NCBI RefSeq assembly: GCF_014696435.1
Contig: NZ_JACJQG010000044.1
Location: 1 to 64,000 of the forward strand
Origin: Calothrix anomala FACHB-343
GTDB taxonomy: Bacteria > Cyanobacteriota > Cyanobacteriia > Cyanobacteriales > Nostocaceae
Direction: 5' to 3'
Length of the DNA: 64,000 bases
The translations under genes and the position numbers were made by a program. Numbering within the stretch: the stretch's first letter is position 1; each line of letters begins with the position of its first letter. Shown here one piece after another: positions 33,699-44,485 of this stretch. Under the pieces are notes generated by a model that saw only the letters and a program-made list of their open reading frames with translations, made no database searches and had not been told where the DNA came from.

Positions 33699-34112
33699 AT
33701 GATTACTGTTCTGTTGTTGATAATAGGAGGCTGCATACTAGTTTGGCAATTGCAGATTTTATATATATCGAAATTTAAGCATCAACAATTGCTAATGATG
33801 CAAGCAAAAAATCATGAATTAATTGATTTGTATAAAACATTAGGACAGTCCATCATGGCTTTAAATATTCAACTACAAGCAGCACAAAAATTATCGCAAA
33901 TTAACCCTACACAATCACAACAATCAGTGTCTCAAGCCTATCAATTAAGTGGCGAATTAATGCAAGAATTACGCCAAATTCTCAGACAAATGGATTCAGA
34001 ATGTATGCAAAGTAGTAAATTGCATATTGCACACCAAAACTCAGATATATTATACATATATCCTGAGAAAATTACGCCATTTACTACAAATAGTTTTTCC
34101 TCCAAAACCTGA
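33699..34112 (+). CDS. Membrane-anchored kinase-dead HisKA_3-like dimerisation protein
   Basis: This 137-residue protein has a single N-terminal span (residues 2-22, 'ITVLLLIIGGCILVWQLQILY') followed by a helical hairpin. The hairpin aligns without gaps to the dimerisation domain of the neighbouring kinase: 'DLYKTLGQSIMALNIQLQAA' against 'ELHDSLGHALTALNFQLQTA', and further on 'LMQELRQ' against 'ATQEVRQ'. The phospho-accepting His is Tyr45 here, and no ATP-binding domain follows. It therefore cannot be a kinase. It could be a decayed gene, but the reading frame is clean and it sits between an intact kinase and its probable regulator, 28 bp upstream of the latter. A membrane tether or inhibitor of the soluble kinase is a plausible inferred role. 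Confidence 0.72.
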   Translation: MITVLLLIIGGCILVWQLQILYISKFKHQQLLMMQAKNHELIDLYKTLGQSIMALNIQLQAAQKLSQINPTQSQQSVSQAYQLSGELMQELRQILRQMDSECMQSSKLHIAHQNSDILYIYPEKITPFTTNSFSSKT

Positions 34113-34140
34113 CAATTCAAAATATAAAATCTAAAATCCT

Positions 34141-34791
34141 ATGATTCGTTTATTACTTGTAGATGACCAAAGTTTAGTTCGCCAAGGACTAAAAGCAATG
34201 TTAAATCTAGAATCAGACCTAGAAATTGTTGGTATGGCGGAAAATGGAGAAGAAGCTATTACGCAAGTTGAACAATTACAACCAGATATTGTGTTAATGG
34301 ATCTGCGTATGCCGATAATGAATGGTGCTACCGCCACCAAGACTATTTGTGAAAAATTTCCTCAGATCAAAGTATTAGTTTTAAGTACCTATGATGACGA
34401 TCGCGATGTGAGTGAAGCCATTCGCGCTGGTGCAAAAGGTTACCTTTTAAAAGATATGCCTTCCGAAGAATTAGTTAACGCCATTCGCAGTATTAATCGC
34501 GGATATGCACAACTCGCACCAGGCTTATTAGAACGAGTTGTGAATCATCAATCCACACCAAAAACTCAAAGCGAATCTGTTTCCCCTGCATTAACTGGAT
34601 TAACACCAAGAGAATTAGATGTTGCGCGTTTAGTAGCAATGGGAGCAAAAAATCAAGAAATCGCCCAGCAATTATTTATCTCAGAAAGCACAGTCAAAAC
34701 CCATATTAACAGTATTTTTAATCGCCTCAATCTCAAAAATAGAGCGCAATTAGCCATTTATGCAAATTCTGTTTGCTTGCCCAGTAGTTGA
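34141..34791 (+). CDS. NarL/FixJ-family response regulator
   Basis: This 216-residue regulator has a receiver domain with D54 in 'IVLMDLRMP', acidic pocket residues in 'LLVDDQSLV', the switch 'VLVLSTYDDD' and the Lys in 'GYLLKDMP'. A LuxR-type helix-turn-helix follows ('LTPRELDVARLVAMGAKNQEIA', 'ISESTVKTHINSIFNRLNL'). It should bind DNA when phosphorylated. The HisKA_3 kinase at 32500 is the natural partner by family and position. Target promoters cannot be read, but the upstream CHAT/haemagglutinin cluster is the obvious candidate. Confidence 0.92.
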   Translation: MIRLLLVDDQSLVRQGLKAMLNLESDLEIVGMAENGEEAITQVEQLQPDIVLMDLRMPIMNGATATKTICEKFPQIKVLVLSTYDDDRDVSEAIRAGAKGYLLKDMPSEELVNAIRSINRGYAQLAPGLLERVVNHQSTPKTQSESVSPALTGLTPRELDVARLVAMGAKNQEIAQQLFISESTVKTHINSIFNRLNLKNRAQLAIYANSVCLPSS

Positions 34792-35302
34792 AGTGATGTG
34801 CCATAGCGATTATAGCTAAATATTGTTCAATCAAAATAAGTTTGTATGGATGTGTTAGCGCTTAATAATATCTAATCTGGTCATTGTTTAATTTTATTTA
34901 ATATTAAATCAAACAAACAAGTTCCCTAGATCTCCGACTTTTGATAGAAGTGGGGGGTCTAACCACCATCAAATTCTCACAACTAATGAGACGAAGCACT
35001 GCTTCAAATAGATTTGAAAGCTGTGATGATTAAATAACTATTATTCCCAGTGAAAAGTACAGCAAAATTAGTATGAGATATAGTCTATAACCTGGGATAG
35101 ATTCATCGGTTATTGGTGTGTTGTATGTAGCAAGCAACATCATATTTGAAATGTTTTTGATGAGTGCATCCCTCTTAAGATAGAGTTCTGGATACCTCTT
35201 TTGCTATTTTCTACATTATGTAAAAAATCAGATGATATAGCTGGAGATATTTGAAGATAGAATCCAAATATTTCTATCTTCTCTAGAAAAACATTAATAT
35301 TT
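34792..35302. other. 511-bp intergenic region with one dispersed hairpin
   Basis: It is largely A/T-rich. At about 34921-34965 is a ccctagatctccgacttttgatagaagtgggggg stem-loop of the dispersed 'ccgactt...aagtcggggg' kind seen in cyanobacterial spacers, which may act as a terminator for the response-regulator gene. Nothing else is recognised. Confidence 0.45.
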
Positions 35303-38300
35303 ATGATTCCTGCTCCTTTAGATCGGCATTTAATTAATGCGCTAAATCACACATCTAAGGTTATAAGTATATGTGTAACCTTAGTAGGTTGTGCTGTACT
35401 AATAGGTTGGAATTTTGATATTCAAATTTTCAAAAGCATCGTGCCACAGTGGGTGGCAATGAAACCGAATACTGCATTAGGTTTTGTATTATCTGGTTTG
35501 GCGTTAAATCTTCTGCAGTCAAAACAAGAATTAAATCGTCGCCTAGCTAAAAGTTTGGCGATCGCGATCGCACTTTTAGGATTAATCACCCTCAGTCAAT
35601 ACTTATTTGGCTGGGATTTAGGCATCGATCGCTTGTTGTTTACTGAAGCACCAGGCGCACTCCACACCTATAGCCCAGGGCGAATGTCAGCAATGATTGC
35701 TGTAAACTTTTGCTTTATAGGTTTGGCTTTATGGCTAATAGCTGAACGCAGCATTCGTTATCGACAAGTAGAAATCTTTGCCCTAATTACCGCTCTGACT
35801 AATATACAGGTTGTTATTGGTTATATTTATGGAGTTAAACCAATATTTGGGCTTTCATCATTTACTTACACTGCTGTTCACAGTGCTACAGCGTTTATCT
35901 TCCTTTCCCTAGGTATATTATTTGCGGCTCCTTATGGAAGTTTGATGAGTTTGGTAATTAGCAATAGTGCGGGAGGATTGACTGCTAGAGTCTTACTTCC
36001 TGCAGCACTAGCTATCCCCTTAAGCTTAGGCTGGATGCGAGTGTTTGGGGAAAAATTAGGGTGGTTCGATCATGCTTTTGGCTTAAGCTTTCATGTCATG
36101 GGCAATGTAGCCGCCTTTACAGGATTAATTTGGTATTGTGCAAAAGGTTTATATCGCTTAGATATTAAGCGCCTACAAGCAGAAGCAGCCTTGAGAACTG
36201 CTTATGCTGAATTAGAAGTGAGGGTAGAGGAACGTACAGCAGAATTATCGCAAGCAAACCAAATTCTAGAACAAGAAATTGCCGAGCGAATGCTTACAGA
36301 AGCAGCTTTGCAACAATCCCTCAGAGAACTCGCAGATATTAAGTTTGCTCTAGATCAATCCTCTATTGTGGCGATCGCAGATGCGAAAGGTATCATCACC
36401 AAAGTTAACAATAAATTTTGCGAGCTTTCTGGCTATTCCCCAGAAGAATTAATTGGACAAAGCCATCGACTGATTAATTCTGGCTATCATCCCAAGACAT
36501 TTTTTCAGCAAATGTGGGCAACCATTTCTAGCGGACAGGTTTGGCAAGGAGAGATTAGGAATAAAGCTAAGAATGGTTCATTTTACTGGGTTGCAACAAC
36601 TATCGTACCTTTTCTAGATGCCACAAATAAACCATATCAATATATCGCCATTCGCTCTGATATTACCAATCGCAAGCAAAACGAAGATGCATTGCGAGAA
36701 CAAGCCCAATTATTAGACTTAGTATATGAAGCAATTTTTGTCTGCGATGCTAACAATGCCATCACTTATTGGAATAGCAGTGCAGAAGAACTCTATGGCT
36801 GGACAAGTGCAGAAGCAATTGGCAAGATAGCCCATTTTCTCTTACAAACTATATGTCCCCTCACAGGCGATCGCTTCCAAACAATTCTGCTGCAAGATGG
36901 ACATTGGGAAGGAGAACTAACCCAAACTAGGCGCGATGGAACGCAAATTATCGTTGATAGCCGTCAGGTTTTAATCAGAGATAACCAAGGACAAATTAAA
37001 GGCATTCTCGAAGTCAATCGCGATATTACCCAACGTAAGCAAGCAGAATTACAATTGCGACAAAATGCTTTCTATGATGGGTTGACAGGTTTACCCAACC
37101 GAGCTTTGTTCATAGAACATTTAAAACACTCCCTGCAACAAGCAAAACGACAGCCAGATTATTTATTTGCTGTTTTATTTCTCGATTTAGATCGGTTTAA
37201 GGTAATTAATGATAGTTTGGGACATTTAAAAGGAGATCAATTTCTGATTACTATTGCCCAAATTTTGCAAGGCTGCATTCGCTCTACAGATATAGCTGCA
37301 CGTTTGGGAGGAGACGAATTTACCATTCTCTTAGAAGGAATTCAAGATATTGCCGATGCCATTAACGTTGCCGAGCGAATTCAACAAAAACTGAGAAAGC
37401 CTTTAAAAGTTGATAGTCAACAAGTATTTACCAGTGCCAGTATCGGCATTGCTTTAAGTTCCACACTCAACTATGAGCGACCAGAACAACTGCTTAGAGA
37501 TGCAGACACAGCCATGTACCAAGCCAAAAGTTTGGGTAAATCGCGCTATGCCCTATTTAATCCAGATATGTATGCATCAGCGCTGGCAAGATTACAGTTA
37601 GAAGCTGATTTGCGCCGAGCAATTGAACATCAAGAATTTCAACTTTATTATCAACCCATTGTTTCTTTAATTAGCGGCAGAATTTTAGGTTTTGAAGCAC
37701 TCATGCGTTGGCAACATCCAGAACGCGGTTTAGTGAATCCTGCCGATTTTATCCCTTTAGCGGAAGAAACTGGACTCATTATCGAGATGGGCTACTGGGC
37801 GCTTTATGAAGCATGTCGGCAAATGCAAGTTTGGCAGATGACTTACCCTCATAATTCACTAGAAAAAATCAGCGTTAATCTCTCAGCCAAGCAATTTTCC
37901 CAGCCAAATTTGATGGCGCAGATTCGCCACATTTTGCAGACAACTGGTTTGAATCCTCAGAATTTAGCTCTAGAAATTACCGAAAGCGTAATTGTTGAAA
38001 ATGCTGATGAAGCAGTTGCTATTCTTTTAAAACTCAGAGAATTAGGAATTGAAATTTTAATTGATGATTTTGGTACTGGATACTCTTCCTTAGGTCGTCT
38101 TTATAGCTTTCCGATTAGCGTTCTCAAAATTGACCGATCCTTTGTTGATCCCATGACTACTAATAAGCGAAATTTGGACATTATTGAGATTATTGTGGCG
38201 CTGGCAGATAAACTCGGGATGAGTGCGATCGCCGAAGGTGTGGAGACAAAAGAGCAACTGGCAATTTTAAGGAATTTACACTGTCAATCGGTTCAAGGCT

Positions 38301-38371
38301 ACTTTTTCTCTCAGCCATTACACAGTTCAGAGGCAGCAGCATTAATTGCTAGAAATCCTCAATGGTGTTAG
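35303..38371 (+). CDS. Membrane PAS-PAS-GGDEF-EAL cyclic-di-GMP protein
   Basis: In this 1022-residue protein, residues about 15-290 form an integral membrane sensor region with about eight spans. A coiled coil follows ('[20 protein letters not shown]', 297-335), then two PAS domains (about 340-465 and 468-585). A GGDEF domain has the intact active-site motif '[13 protein letters not shown]' (about 667), and an EAL domain has '[14 protein letters not shown]' (about 796), '[11 protein letters not shown]' and '[27 protein letters not shown]'. Both synthesis and hydrolysis of c-di-GMP look possible. In cyanobacteria c-di-GMP controls aggregation and motility, which fits its position between an adhesin cluster and a taxis operon. 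It is a single gene between long spacers. Confidence 0.93.
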   Translation: MIPAPLDRHLINALNHTSKVISICVTLVGCAVLIGWNFDIQIFKSIVPQWVAMKPNTALGFVLSGLALNLLQSKQELNRRLAKSLAIAIALLGLITLSQYLFGWDLGIDRLLFTEAPGALHTYSPGRMSAMIAVNFCFIGLALWLIAERSIRYRQVEIFALITALTNIQVVIGYIYGVKPIFGLSSFTYTAVHSATAFIFLSLGILFAAPYGSLMSLVISNSAGGLTARVLLPAALAIPLSLGWMRVFGEKLGWFDHAFGLSFHVMGNVAAFTGLIWYCAKGLYRLDIKRLQAEAALRTAYAELEVRVEERTAELSQANQILEQEIAERMLTEAALQQSLRELADIKFALDQSSIVAIADAKGIITKVNNKFCELSGYSPEELIGQSHRLINSGYHPKTFFQQMWATISSGQVWQGEIRNKAKNGSFYWVATTIVPFLDATNKPYQYIAIRSDITNRKQNEDALREQAQLLDLVYEAIFVCDANNAITYWNSSAEELYGWTSAEAIGKIAHFLLQTICPLTGDRFQTILLQDGHWEGELTQTRRDGTQIIVDSRQVLIRDNQGQIKGILEVNRDITQRKQAELQLRQNAFYDGLTGLPNRALFIEHLKHSLQQAKRQPDYLFAVLFLDLDRFKVINDSLGHLKGDQFLITIAQILQGCIRSTDIAARLGGDEFTILLEGIQDIADAINVAERIQQKLRKPLKVDSQQVFTSASIGIALSSTLNYERPEQLLRDADTAMYQAKSLGKSRYALFNPDMYASALARLQLEADLRRAIEHQEFQLYYQPIVSLISGRILGFEALMRWQHPERGLVNPADFIPLAEETGLIIEMGYWALYEACRQMQVWQMTYPHNSLEKISVNLSAKQFSQPNLMAQIRHILQTTGLNPQNLALEITESVIVENADEAVAILLKLRELGIEILIDDFGTGYSSLGRLYSFPISVLKIDRSFVDPMTTNKRNLDIIEIIVALADKLGMSAIAEGVETKEQLAILRNLHCQSVQGYFFSQPLHSSEAAALIARNPQWC

Positions 38372-38537
38372 CAAATTTATTCACTAGGGCATTGCAATTA
38401 AAAATAACTAGCGATGGCTGTCATTAGTCATTAGTCATTAGTCATTAAAAAGGATTTTCAGTGTATTTACATTTAACAGTATATTTGGGTTGATTTCCAG
38501 GAAATTACCTACTCTAAATTCCTGCTTAGTTTACTCA

Positions 38538-41500
38538 TTAAAATCGCCGATCGTATTCAACTACAACCCGACTATCATCAGTTAAATTAGTTGAACCACG
38601 CAGGCGAAATGTATCATTAATCCGGTAATTAATCCCCCACTGCAACGGGTCATTAGCTGTTAAAATTTTAATGCTAGAAATCGAAAACTTAGAAGAAATA
38701 TCAACCCCAGCTTCTAGTGCTAATTCTAAAGTTGAATTACTCCTTCCGGCTTCAGGATTATCAGAAATAATAGTAGGAAATAGGCGGAGTTCACTTAAGC
38801 CAAAAGCATTACCAATTTGGTTAAATGTGCCTTGAAAATTGTTAAATACAGCAGAACCTGCGATATTAATCAACCCCAAAGTACTGTCACCACGCCCTTG
38901 AGTATCAACAAAACCACCGCCTAAAAGTGCTACAAGTTCCGTTTCACCACGTGCAGGAGTACTAGTTAATTGCAAACTTTCATTTAATTTACTAGCAGGC
39001 CCTTTCACTGTCGCTTCAACGCGGATAGTTTCTAAGGTTGATAAACCTGTAGTATTCAGCTTACTAATATCACCAGTTAAATTACCATCCAATACTTTAG
39101 CATATAGCTTAAGATCTAAATTTGGGTCGCGGGGTTGCTCTTTGCTAAAAGTTGCTTTGTGTTTATAACCACGAGCCAGATTAAATTGAGTAGTAAATAA
39201 ATTTACGCCTCCGTTCTCTAGCTTAATTGTACCATCTGGAATTGGTTGATTTAAGGAACCATTAACAGTAAGTGTACCCTTAGCTTGAAAATTCAAAATT
39301 GGCGGACGACTAATTTGTACATTGTTACCCAGTTCCAATATTAAATTATTAAACCTTGTAGTTAAGTTCCTAGCATCATCTTTATTTTGTTTTTCATTTT
39401 TGATATATGAAATATTAGCATCGCTATTTCCAGATTTATTTGTATTAGCTGACTCTGCTAGTAATACCTGACCATTAAATAATTCAACTTTACCGCCCAG
39501 GATAGGACTCAGTGCTGAACCAGTAATGGTAACATTACCATTTGCATTACCTTGGTAAAGTCCTTTGAGATTTAAAGCTAATTTATTTAGGTTAACTTCC
39601 AGAGGCTGTTTAATGAAAACTTCTTGATTTTTAGAAATCGGAATTTCTCCGAATGCTGTTACCTGTCCTTGACTAAATTTTCCTTGCAAGCTTTCAACTA
39701 TAATTTTGTCAAAATCAAACTTGGCGCTTCCGGTAACTTCTGTCAGCTTTTCTGGTAAAGCTTGAGCCGAAAATGTAGCCTTATTCAGTGTCGCTACTCC
39801 ATTAATAACTAATTCTTCTGGTTTAGGGAAATATCCTCTACCGCCTATTTGTATATCTATATTTCCTTCGCCATTTTCAAAGGCAATTTGGTTAGTAAAT
39901 AAGTTTAACAGCGCCAAACCTTCGTTTTTAACTTTAATATCTAAGTTAATTTTATCGTTTTCAGGAGTAACAGAAGCAAAAGGTAGTTTATAAGGTAGGC
40001 TACCAGTAATACTTACTGGTTCCGGGCCAGAAACCATAACATTACTACCAAAATTTAATCGTCCATTATCATAACTAAAACTAGCTGTAGCTGATTCTAC
40101 TTTCTTCTGATTAATTGTGCCTTCTAGAATTTGTATTTCTCCTCTAGCTTTGGGATTGGTAAAGCTACCTGCAACAGCTACAGAAGTGTTGAGATTCCCT
40201 GTTAACCCAATTGGCAGTTTGACAAAGTTATTTAATACTTGAATTGGGAAATTCCTGATTTGTAAATTACCAGATTGGTCATTACCACCAACAGTACCTT
40301 TAAAAGCAATTAGTCTATCTTTAGACGCAATTCTTAAAGGTAAAAATGTCAAAATCCCATTTTCAAAACTACCTTTAGCAACTAACTGATCTGCACTATA
40401 AAAACGCCCTGGTTCGTCTTTTTCTTTCTCTTTACCCCAAGTCCAATTTTGACCAGCTAAGTTAAATTGTGCGGCAATGCCATTATTATTATTAAAAGCA
40501 ACTTCCCCGTTAAAAGTGCCTTGGATATCGGCTAAATCTGGTATAGGATTAGCCTCAATTCGTCGTTCTTGTTGCTCTGCTAATAAAGCATCAACTTGAT
40601 ATAAACGCTCGATTTGCGTTAATAATGGCTCATTGGGTAATCCTTGGGGTACTGTCACCAAATCTGCGGCTTTACCATAGGTTGGTTCTTGCAAACCACC
40701 ACGCAAATCTTGTAATTCATATACCTGAATTGCTGCAAGAATATCTTGGACATTACCCTCATTGATGTTGAGTTTACCGAAGATTTGCGGCGTTTTTGTA
40801 GTTGTATTGATATTACCTGTAAAGGCGTAGCGGCTTTTACCTTTAACAAATGCACTCTCTGTAATGTTAGCCGTGCCATTAGCATAGCCGAATTGAGCCG
40901 TTAACAGTTCCCCTTTAATCCGCCCGATCGCGGGATTTGCGATCGCCACATTCCCACTAGCTGCTAATTTATCTTGATTAATCAGTAAATTCCCGGTTAA
41001 TGCCCCAGCTAAAGCAGTATTTCCCAGTCTAGTTTTCTCAGGCAAGGTTAAATTTAATACTTGCAATGGGAAGTTATCTAATCTTAAAGCTAAATTCTCA
41101 CCTTGAGCTTGACCAACAGCCGATGCTTCTTTCCACTTGACGAGGAAAGAATTGGGGCGATTATTCGCATTGAGGTTAACAGTAATGCGATCGCTTGTGC
41201 CAGCAACATCTAAATTAGTCCCTTGCCCTTGCACCGACTGAATATTACCACTTAACACAGGCTCAAAGGCAAACTTCTGCACCGTCAAATTCCGCAGTTT
41301 CAGTTGTCCTTGGATATTTGGCAGAGGTAAGTTTCCTGCGATTTGTCCGTTAAAATCGGCTTTACCCGCCAAATTCACAGCATTGGGTAGTTTAATTGGT
41401 AACTGTTGCAAGTCATAATTTTGCGCTTGCACATTCAGTTTTAAATCTGTAATTTGGGGTATGCCTGCGCCTTGGGCATTGGCTAAGATATAACCACTAG

Positions 41501-44018
41501 CATTTAAATTTGCGCCCGTAGCCCGTTCAATATTCAGCCTTTGACCATCCCAAGCGATCGCCGCAGTTAACGGTTGCGCGATCGCCCCTATACCTTGGGA
41601 AAATTGTACCTGTCCCGCCGCCCGAATATCAGCTAATTTAGCCGATTGTACAGTCCCCGAAACTTGCAAATTCCCGCCAAACTGACCCCGCAACTGTTGA
41701 TTTAACTGCTGTAACTTTACACCAGTCGCCGCCACTACAGCTTGATAGCTACCGTTAGCTAGTTGAATATTCGAGGCGGTAATTGTGCCATCGGCTACCT
41801 TGACCCGTGCCTGACCAGTGGCGACAATCGACTCTGGTTTAAAGGAATTAACCGACCCAGCAACGTCAAAATCACCATTTAATCGTCCTGGAAATTGCTT
41901 AATATTCGGTGCCAATTGTTGCACAGCCAAATCATTAGCTTTGACTTGCGCTAAATACACGCCATCAGCCAATTGAATATTTTTCGCCGTGACTGTTCCA
42001 CCAGCCACAGCCAAGCTACCTTCCCCAGTACCGCGCAGGGTTTGTAGGCTAAAATTATCGCGGTTACCTGCGATTTGGAAAGTACCAGCTACAGGCCCGG
42101 TAAAAGCGGCGGGAATATTCTTGAATATCCGTCCCAACCGCACATTATTGGCGACTAATTGGGCGGCAAAATTTTGGTCTTGGAGTTGAATATTTGATAC
42201 TGCAACTGTACCGCCACCAATTTGCACGTTTGCGCCTTCAGTGCGGATCGAAGCGACTTTAAATGGTGCGGTTGTCCCAGCTAACAGTAAGCGCCCGTTA
42301 AATTCTGCCCCAGTTAAGGAAACGTTTTGCAGTTTCTCTTTATCTACCAACCTTTCTACCTGAACACCCGAAGCTTGGGCGACAGCTTGCCAACGTTGAT
42401 TAGCGTAACTGCCCGCAGCCTGTACCTTACCGCCACTATAATTAGCAATCACATCACGGAAGAAGACAGTTCTATCTGGGGCAATGGTAACTGTACCAGT
42501 TGCCGGGTAGGTGGCGCTAGGTGCTTGCCATTGGACGACAGTTTGAACCTTACCAGCAATACCAGTTAACTGCCCTGTACCAGAAACATTACCGATTGTA
42601 AATGCTGGTTGAGAATTATAAACTTGAGCGATCGCATCCCCAGGTACATTCTCCGCCGTAAAATTAAAATCCAGTTGCGGCTGTTTCCCCAGTTGAATCT
42701 TCCCTGCACCCGTCACCTTACCGCCAACCGTCGGCGTACCTTGAATATCTTTGAGACTAATCAGGGAATTGCTCGTAGAAAACTCAAACTTACTGCTAAC
42801 ATTCTGAAAATCAACCTTATCAACTCGCGCAGGCTTTAAAGTTGCTACTGTACCTGAAAGAATGGGTTTATTTGGTGCGCCGCCAAGCTCAATGTCAGCT
42901 TTCACTTCTCCCGCAGCCGGTAAAGGTAGTTTCACCTTGAGAGTCTCCAAGGCGGTATTCACATCTACCCGATTGATTTGTCCAGTTACCTTATAGCCAG
43001 TTTGTCTGTCAATAATACCTGTAGCTACTACGGGAATTTTGCCGTAATTAGTCGCTATTTTCTCTAACTTAATTTCCGTGCCTTTAAAGCTGAGATTTCC
43101 TTGGGTATTATTCAACAATTGTGGGAGACGAGGTACTTGCAGTGCTACCCCTTGCAACAAAGCGCTACCATACAATAAAGTCTGCTGCTGTGGTATCAGT
43201 TGCACTTGCAAATCGCCATTAACTCGCCCTGCTTGTAAAGTCAGGGGTAGCTGAATAATTTGTGTAATATCAGCAGCCAGTAAATCTTGTGTGCGAATCT
43301 GTAAATTAGCAGCTTGTGTCTTTAAACGTGTTTCGCCCTTCAGCGTTAAATTACCGCCATTATTTCCTTGACCTGCAATATCAAACCACATCACCTGGTT
43401 ATTATCTAACAATTGGGCAGTCCCATTCAGGTGAGAAAATCCCACAGGTACGGTAGCAGGCTGAGGCGTGGGCGATTGTTGCTGTGCTTTGCGGGACAAG
43501 TCTAGTAAAACTAGTTTGCCATTGCGTAACCGCACTTTCTCCAAATCCGTTTTAATCGGCCCGCCTTTAGCACCAAGAGTAATGCGAGTAGTTAACCAGC
43601 GTCCTTGCTCATCCTTTTCAATATAAACATCTGGATTGACGAGAGTGACATCTAGCTTAAGATTGCGGCTAAAAATTAACTTTAGCGGGTCAAAACCGAC
43701 TTCTACCGCCTCCACTGTCACTTTATCGGGATCGGTGGCGGTAGCGGGAATCTCTGAAGCGCCAAACTTGACTCCCATCAACGAAAATTCTTTCACACCC
43801 CCAAGTTTGACTGGGCGGTTGATGGTGGTTGTGAGATTTTTTTCGGCTAAGGGTGCTAACTCTTTTTGGATAAAACTCTGTAATCGCCAAATACCCCCGC
43901 CGATTAATAGCAGCAATAGTCCGCCTAAAGCAATACCACCACGAGTCAACACCAGCAACCAGAAACGCTGACGATTGGCGGAATTGGAGTGATTAACTGA
44001 ATCGGGACGTTTAGTCAT
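38538..44018 (-). CDS. TamB-like translocation/assembly module protein
   Basis: This 1826-residue protein has a short cytoplasmic N-terminus, one span (about 20-48, 'LVLTRGGIALGGLLLLLIGGGIW') and a very long periplasmic region of AsmA/DUF490-type beta repeats ('VAGTFQIAGNRDNFSLQTLRG', 'LNGDFDVAGSVNSFKPESI'). The C-terminal TamB domain ends 'GINYRINDTFRLRGSTNLTDDSRVVVEYDRRF' with a terminal Phe. TamB-like proteins form hydrophobic grooves bridging inner and outer membranes and serve in outer-membrane protein insertion or lipid transfer. Cyanobacterial members are long, as here. No Omp85/TamA gene is adjacent. Transcription runs against the GGDEF-EAL gene, and (attagtc)n heptamers lie at about 38421-38445 in the convergent gap. 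Confidence 0.9.
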   Translation of the reverse strand: MTKRPDSVNHSNSANRQRFWLLVLTRGGIALGGLLLLLIGGGIWRLQSFIQKELAPLAEKNLTTTINRPVKLGGVKEFSLMGVKFGASEIPATATDPDKVTVEAVEVGFDPLKLIFSRNLKLDVTLVNPDVYIEKDEQGRWLTTRITLGAKGGPIKTDLEKVRLRNGKLVLLDLSRKAQQQSPTPQPATVPVGFSHLNGTAQLLDNNQVMWFDIAGQGNNGGNLTLKGETRLKTQAANLQIRTQDLLAADITQIIQLPLTLQAGRVNGDLQVQLIPQQQTLLYGSALLQGVALQVPRLPQLLNNTQGNLSFKGTEIKLEKIATNYGKIPVVATGIIDRQTGYKVTGQINRVDVNTALETLKVKLPLPAAGEVKADIELGGAPNKPILSGTVATLKPARVDKVDFQNVSSKFEFSTSNSLISLKDIQGTPTVGGKVTGAGKIQLGKQPQLDFNFTAENVPGDAIAQVYNSQPAFTIGNVSGTGQLTGIAGKVQTVVQWQAPSATYPATGTVTIAPDRTVFFRDVIANYSGGKVQAAGSYANQRWQAVAQASGVQVERLVDKEKLQNVSLTGAEFNGRLLLAGTTAPFKVASIRTEGANVQIGGGTVAVSNIQLQDQNFAAQLVANNVRLGRIFKNIPAAFTGPVAGTFQIAGNRDNFSLQTLRGTGEGSLAVAGGTVTAKNIQLADGVYLAQVKANDLAVQQLAPNIKQFPGRLNGDFDVAGSVNSFKPESIVATGQARVKVADGTITASNIQLANGSYQAVVAATGVKLQQLNQQLRGQFGGNLQVSGTVQSAKLADIRAAGQVQFSQGIGAIAQPLTAAIAWDGQRLNIERATGANLNASGYILANAQGAGIPQITDLKLNVQAQNYDLQQLPIKLPNAVNLAGKADFNGQIAGNLPLPNIQGQLKLRNLTVQKFAFEPVLSGNIQSVQGQGTNLDVAGTSDRITVNLNANNRPNSFLVKWKEASAVGQAQGENLALRLDNFPLQVLNLTLPEKTRLGNTALAGALTGNLLINQDKLAASGNVAIANPAIGRIKGELLTAQFGYANGTANITESAFVKGKSRYAFTGNINTTTKTPQIFGKLNINEGNVQDILAAIQVYELQDLRGGLQEPTYGKAADLVTVPQGLPNEPLLTQIERLYQVDALLAEQQERRIEANPIPDLADIQGTFNGEVAFNNNNGIAAQFNLAGQNWTWGKEKEKDEPGRFYSADQLVAKGSFENGILTFLPLRIASKDRLIAFKGTVGGNDQSGNLQIRNFPIQVLNNFVKLPIGLTGNLNTSVAVAGSFTNPKARGEIQILEGTINQKKVESATASFSYDNGRLNFGSNVMVSGPEPVSITGSLPYKLPFASVTPENDKINLDIKVKNEGLALLNLFTNQIAFENGEGNIDIQIGGRGYFPKPEELVINGVATLNKATFSAQALPEKLTEVTGSAKFDFDKIIVESLQGKFSQGQVTAFGEIPISKNQEVFIKQPLEVNLNKLALNLKGLYQGNANGNVTITGSALSPILGGKVELFNGQVLLAESANTNKSGNSDANISYIKNEKQNKDDARNLTTRFNNLILELGNNVQISRPPILNFQAKGTLTVNGSLNQPIPDGTIKLENGGVNLFTTQFNLARGYKHKATFSKEQPRDPNLDLKLYAKVLDGNLTGDISKLNTTGLSTLETIRVEATVKGPASKLNESLQLTSTPARGETELVALLGGGFVDTQGRGDSTLGLINIAGSAVFNNFQGTFNQIGNAFGLSELRLFPTIISDNPEAGRSNSTLELALEAGVDISSKFSISSIKILTANDPLQWGINYRINDTFRLRGSTNLTDDSRVVVEYDRRF

Positions 44019-44485
44019 TGGCTTTCACTCTTGATTTGGCGACTTTAGCTGACTTACTGTCGGCATCAATTAGTAATAGATTGCTCTGCCATTCTTAGAA
44101 TACGTCAACTCAACCTCAGGCTTGAAGCCAGAGCCAAGGAACTTGTTCTATTCAATAATATTGGCATTGTCAGGAATACCGTAATCAAGTAAACTACGCA
44201 AACTGTGCGATCAAAAATTGCTTTACTAGCACTGTTTCTGTGCGCGTAGTTGAATATGCAAACTAGAGATGGCACCCTTGACTGGTTGAGGCTAGCCCAA
44301 TAGCAACAACTTCTACCCCAGTGAGAATGCCCAACAGACAATTATTCAAGACGCCAGTATCTCGGCCAGGTTCCAGAAATATTTACTGTGAAAGAAAATC
44401 AATCAAAGGCTAGTCGATAGGTACAACCTAGAACTTTAATTAAGATAGACCAGAGAACCACCATTAAAAATAGACGATCACACCC
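44019..44485. other. 467-bp divergent intergenic region, no feature called
   Basis: It lies between the divergent TamB-like and DUF3110 genes. Base composition is more balanced than in neighbouring spacers, and one short minus-strand frame (44105-44341) has no recognisable composition. No repeat or RNA gene is recognised; promoters for both genes are expected here. Confidence 0.4.

Noticed and set aside
44105-44341. 78-codon minus-strand frame in the spacer near TamB
   Set aside because: Cys/Ser-rich random composition, no start signal and no recognisable motif.
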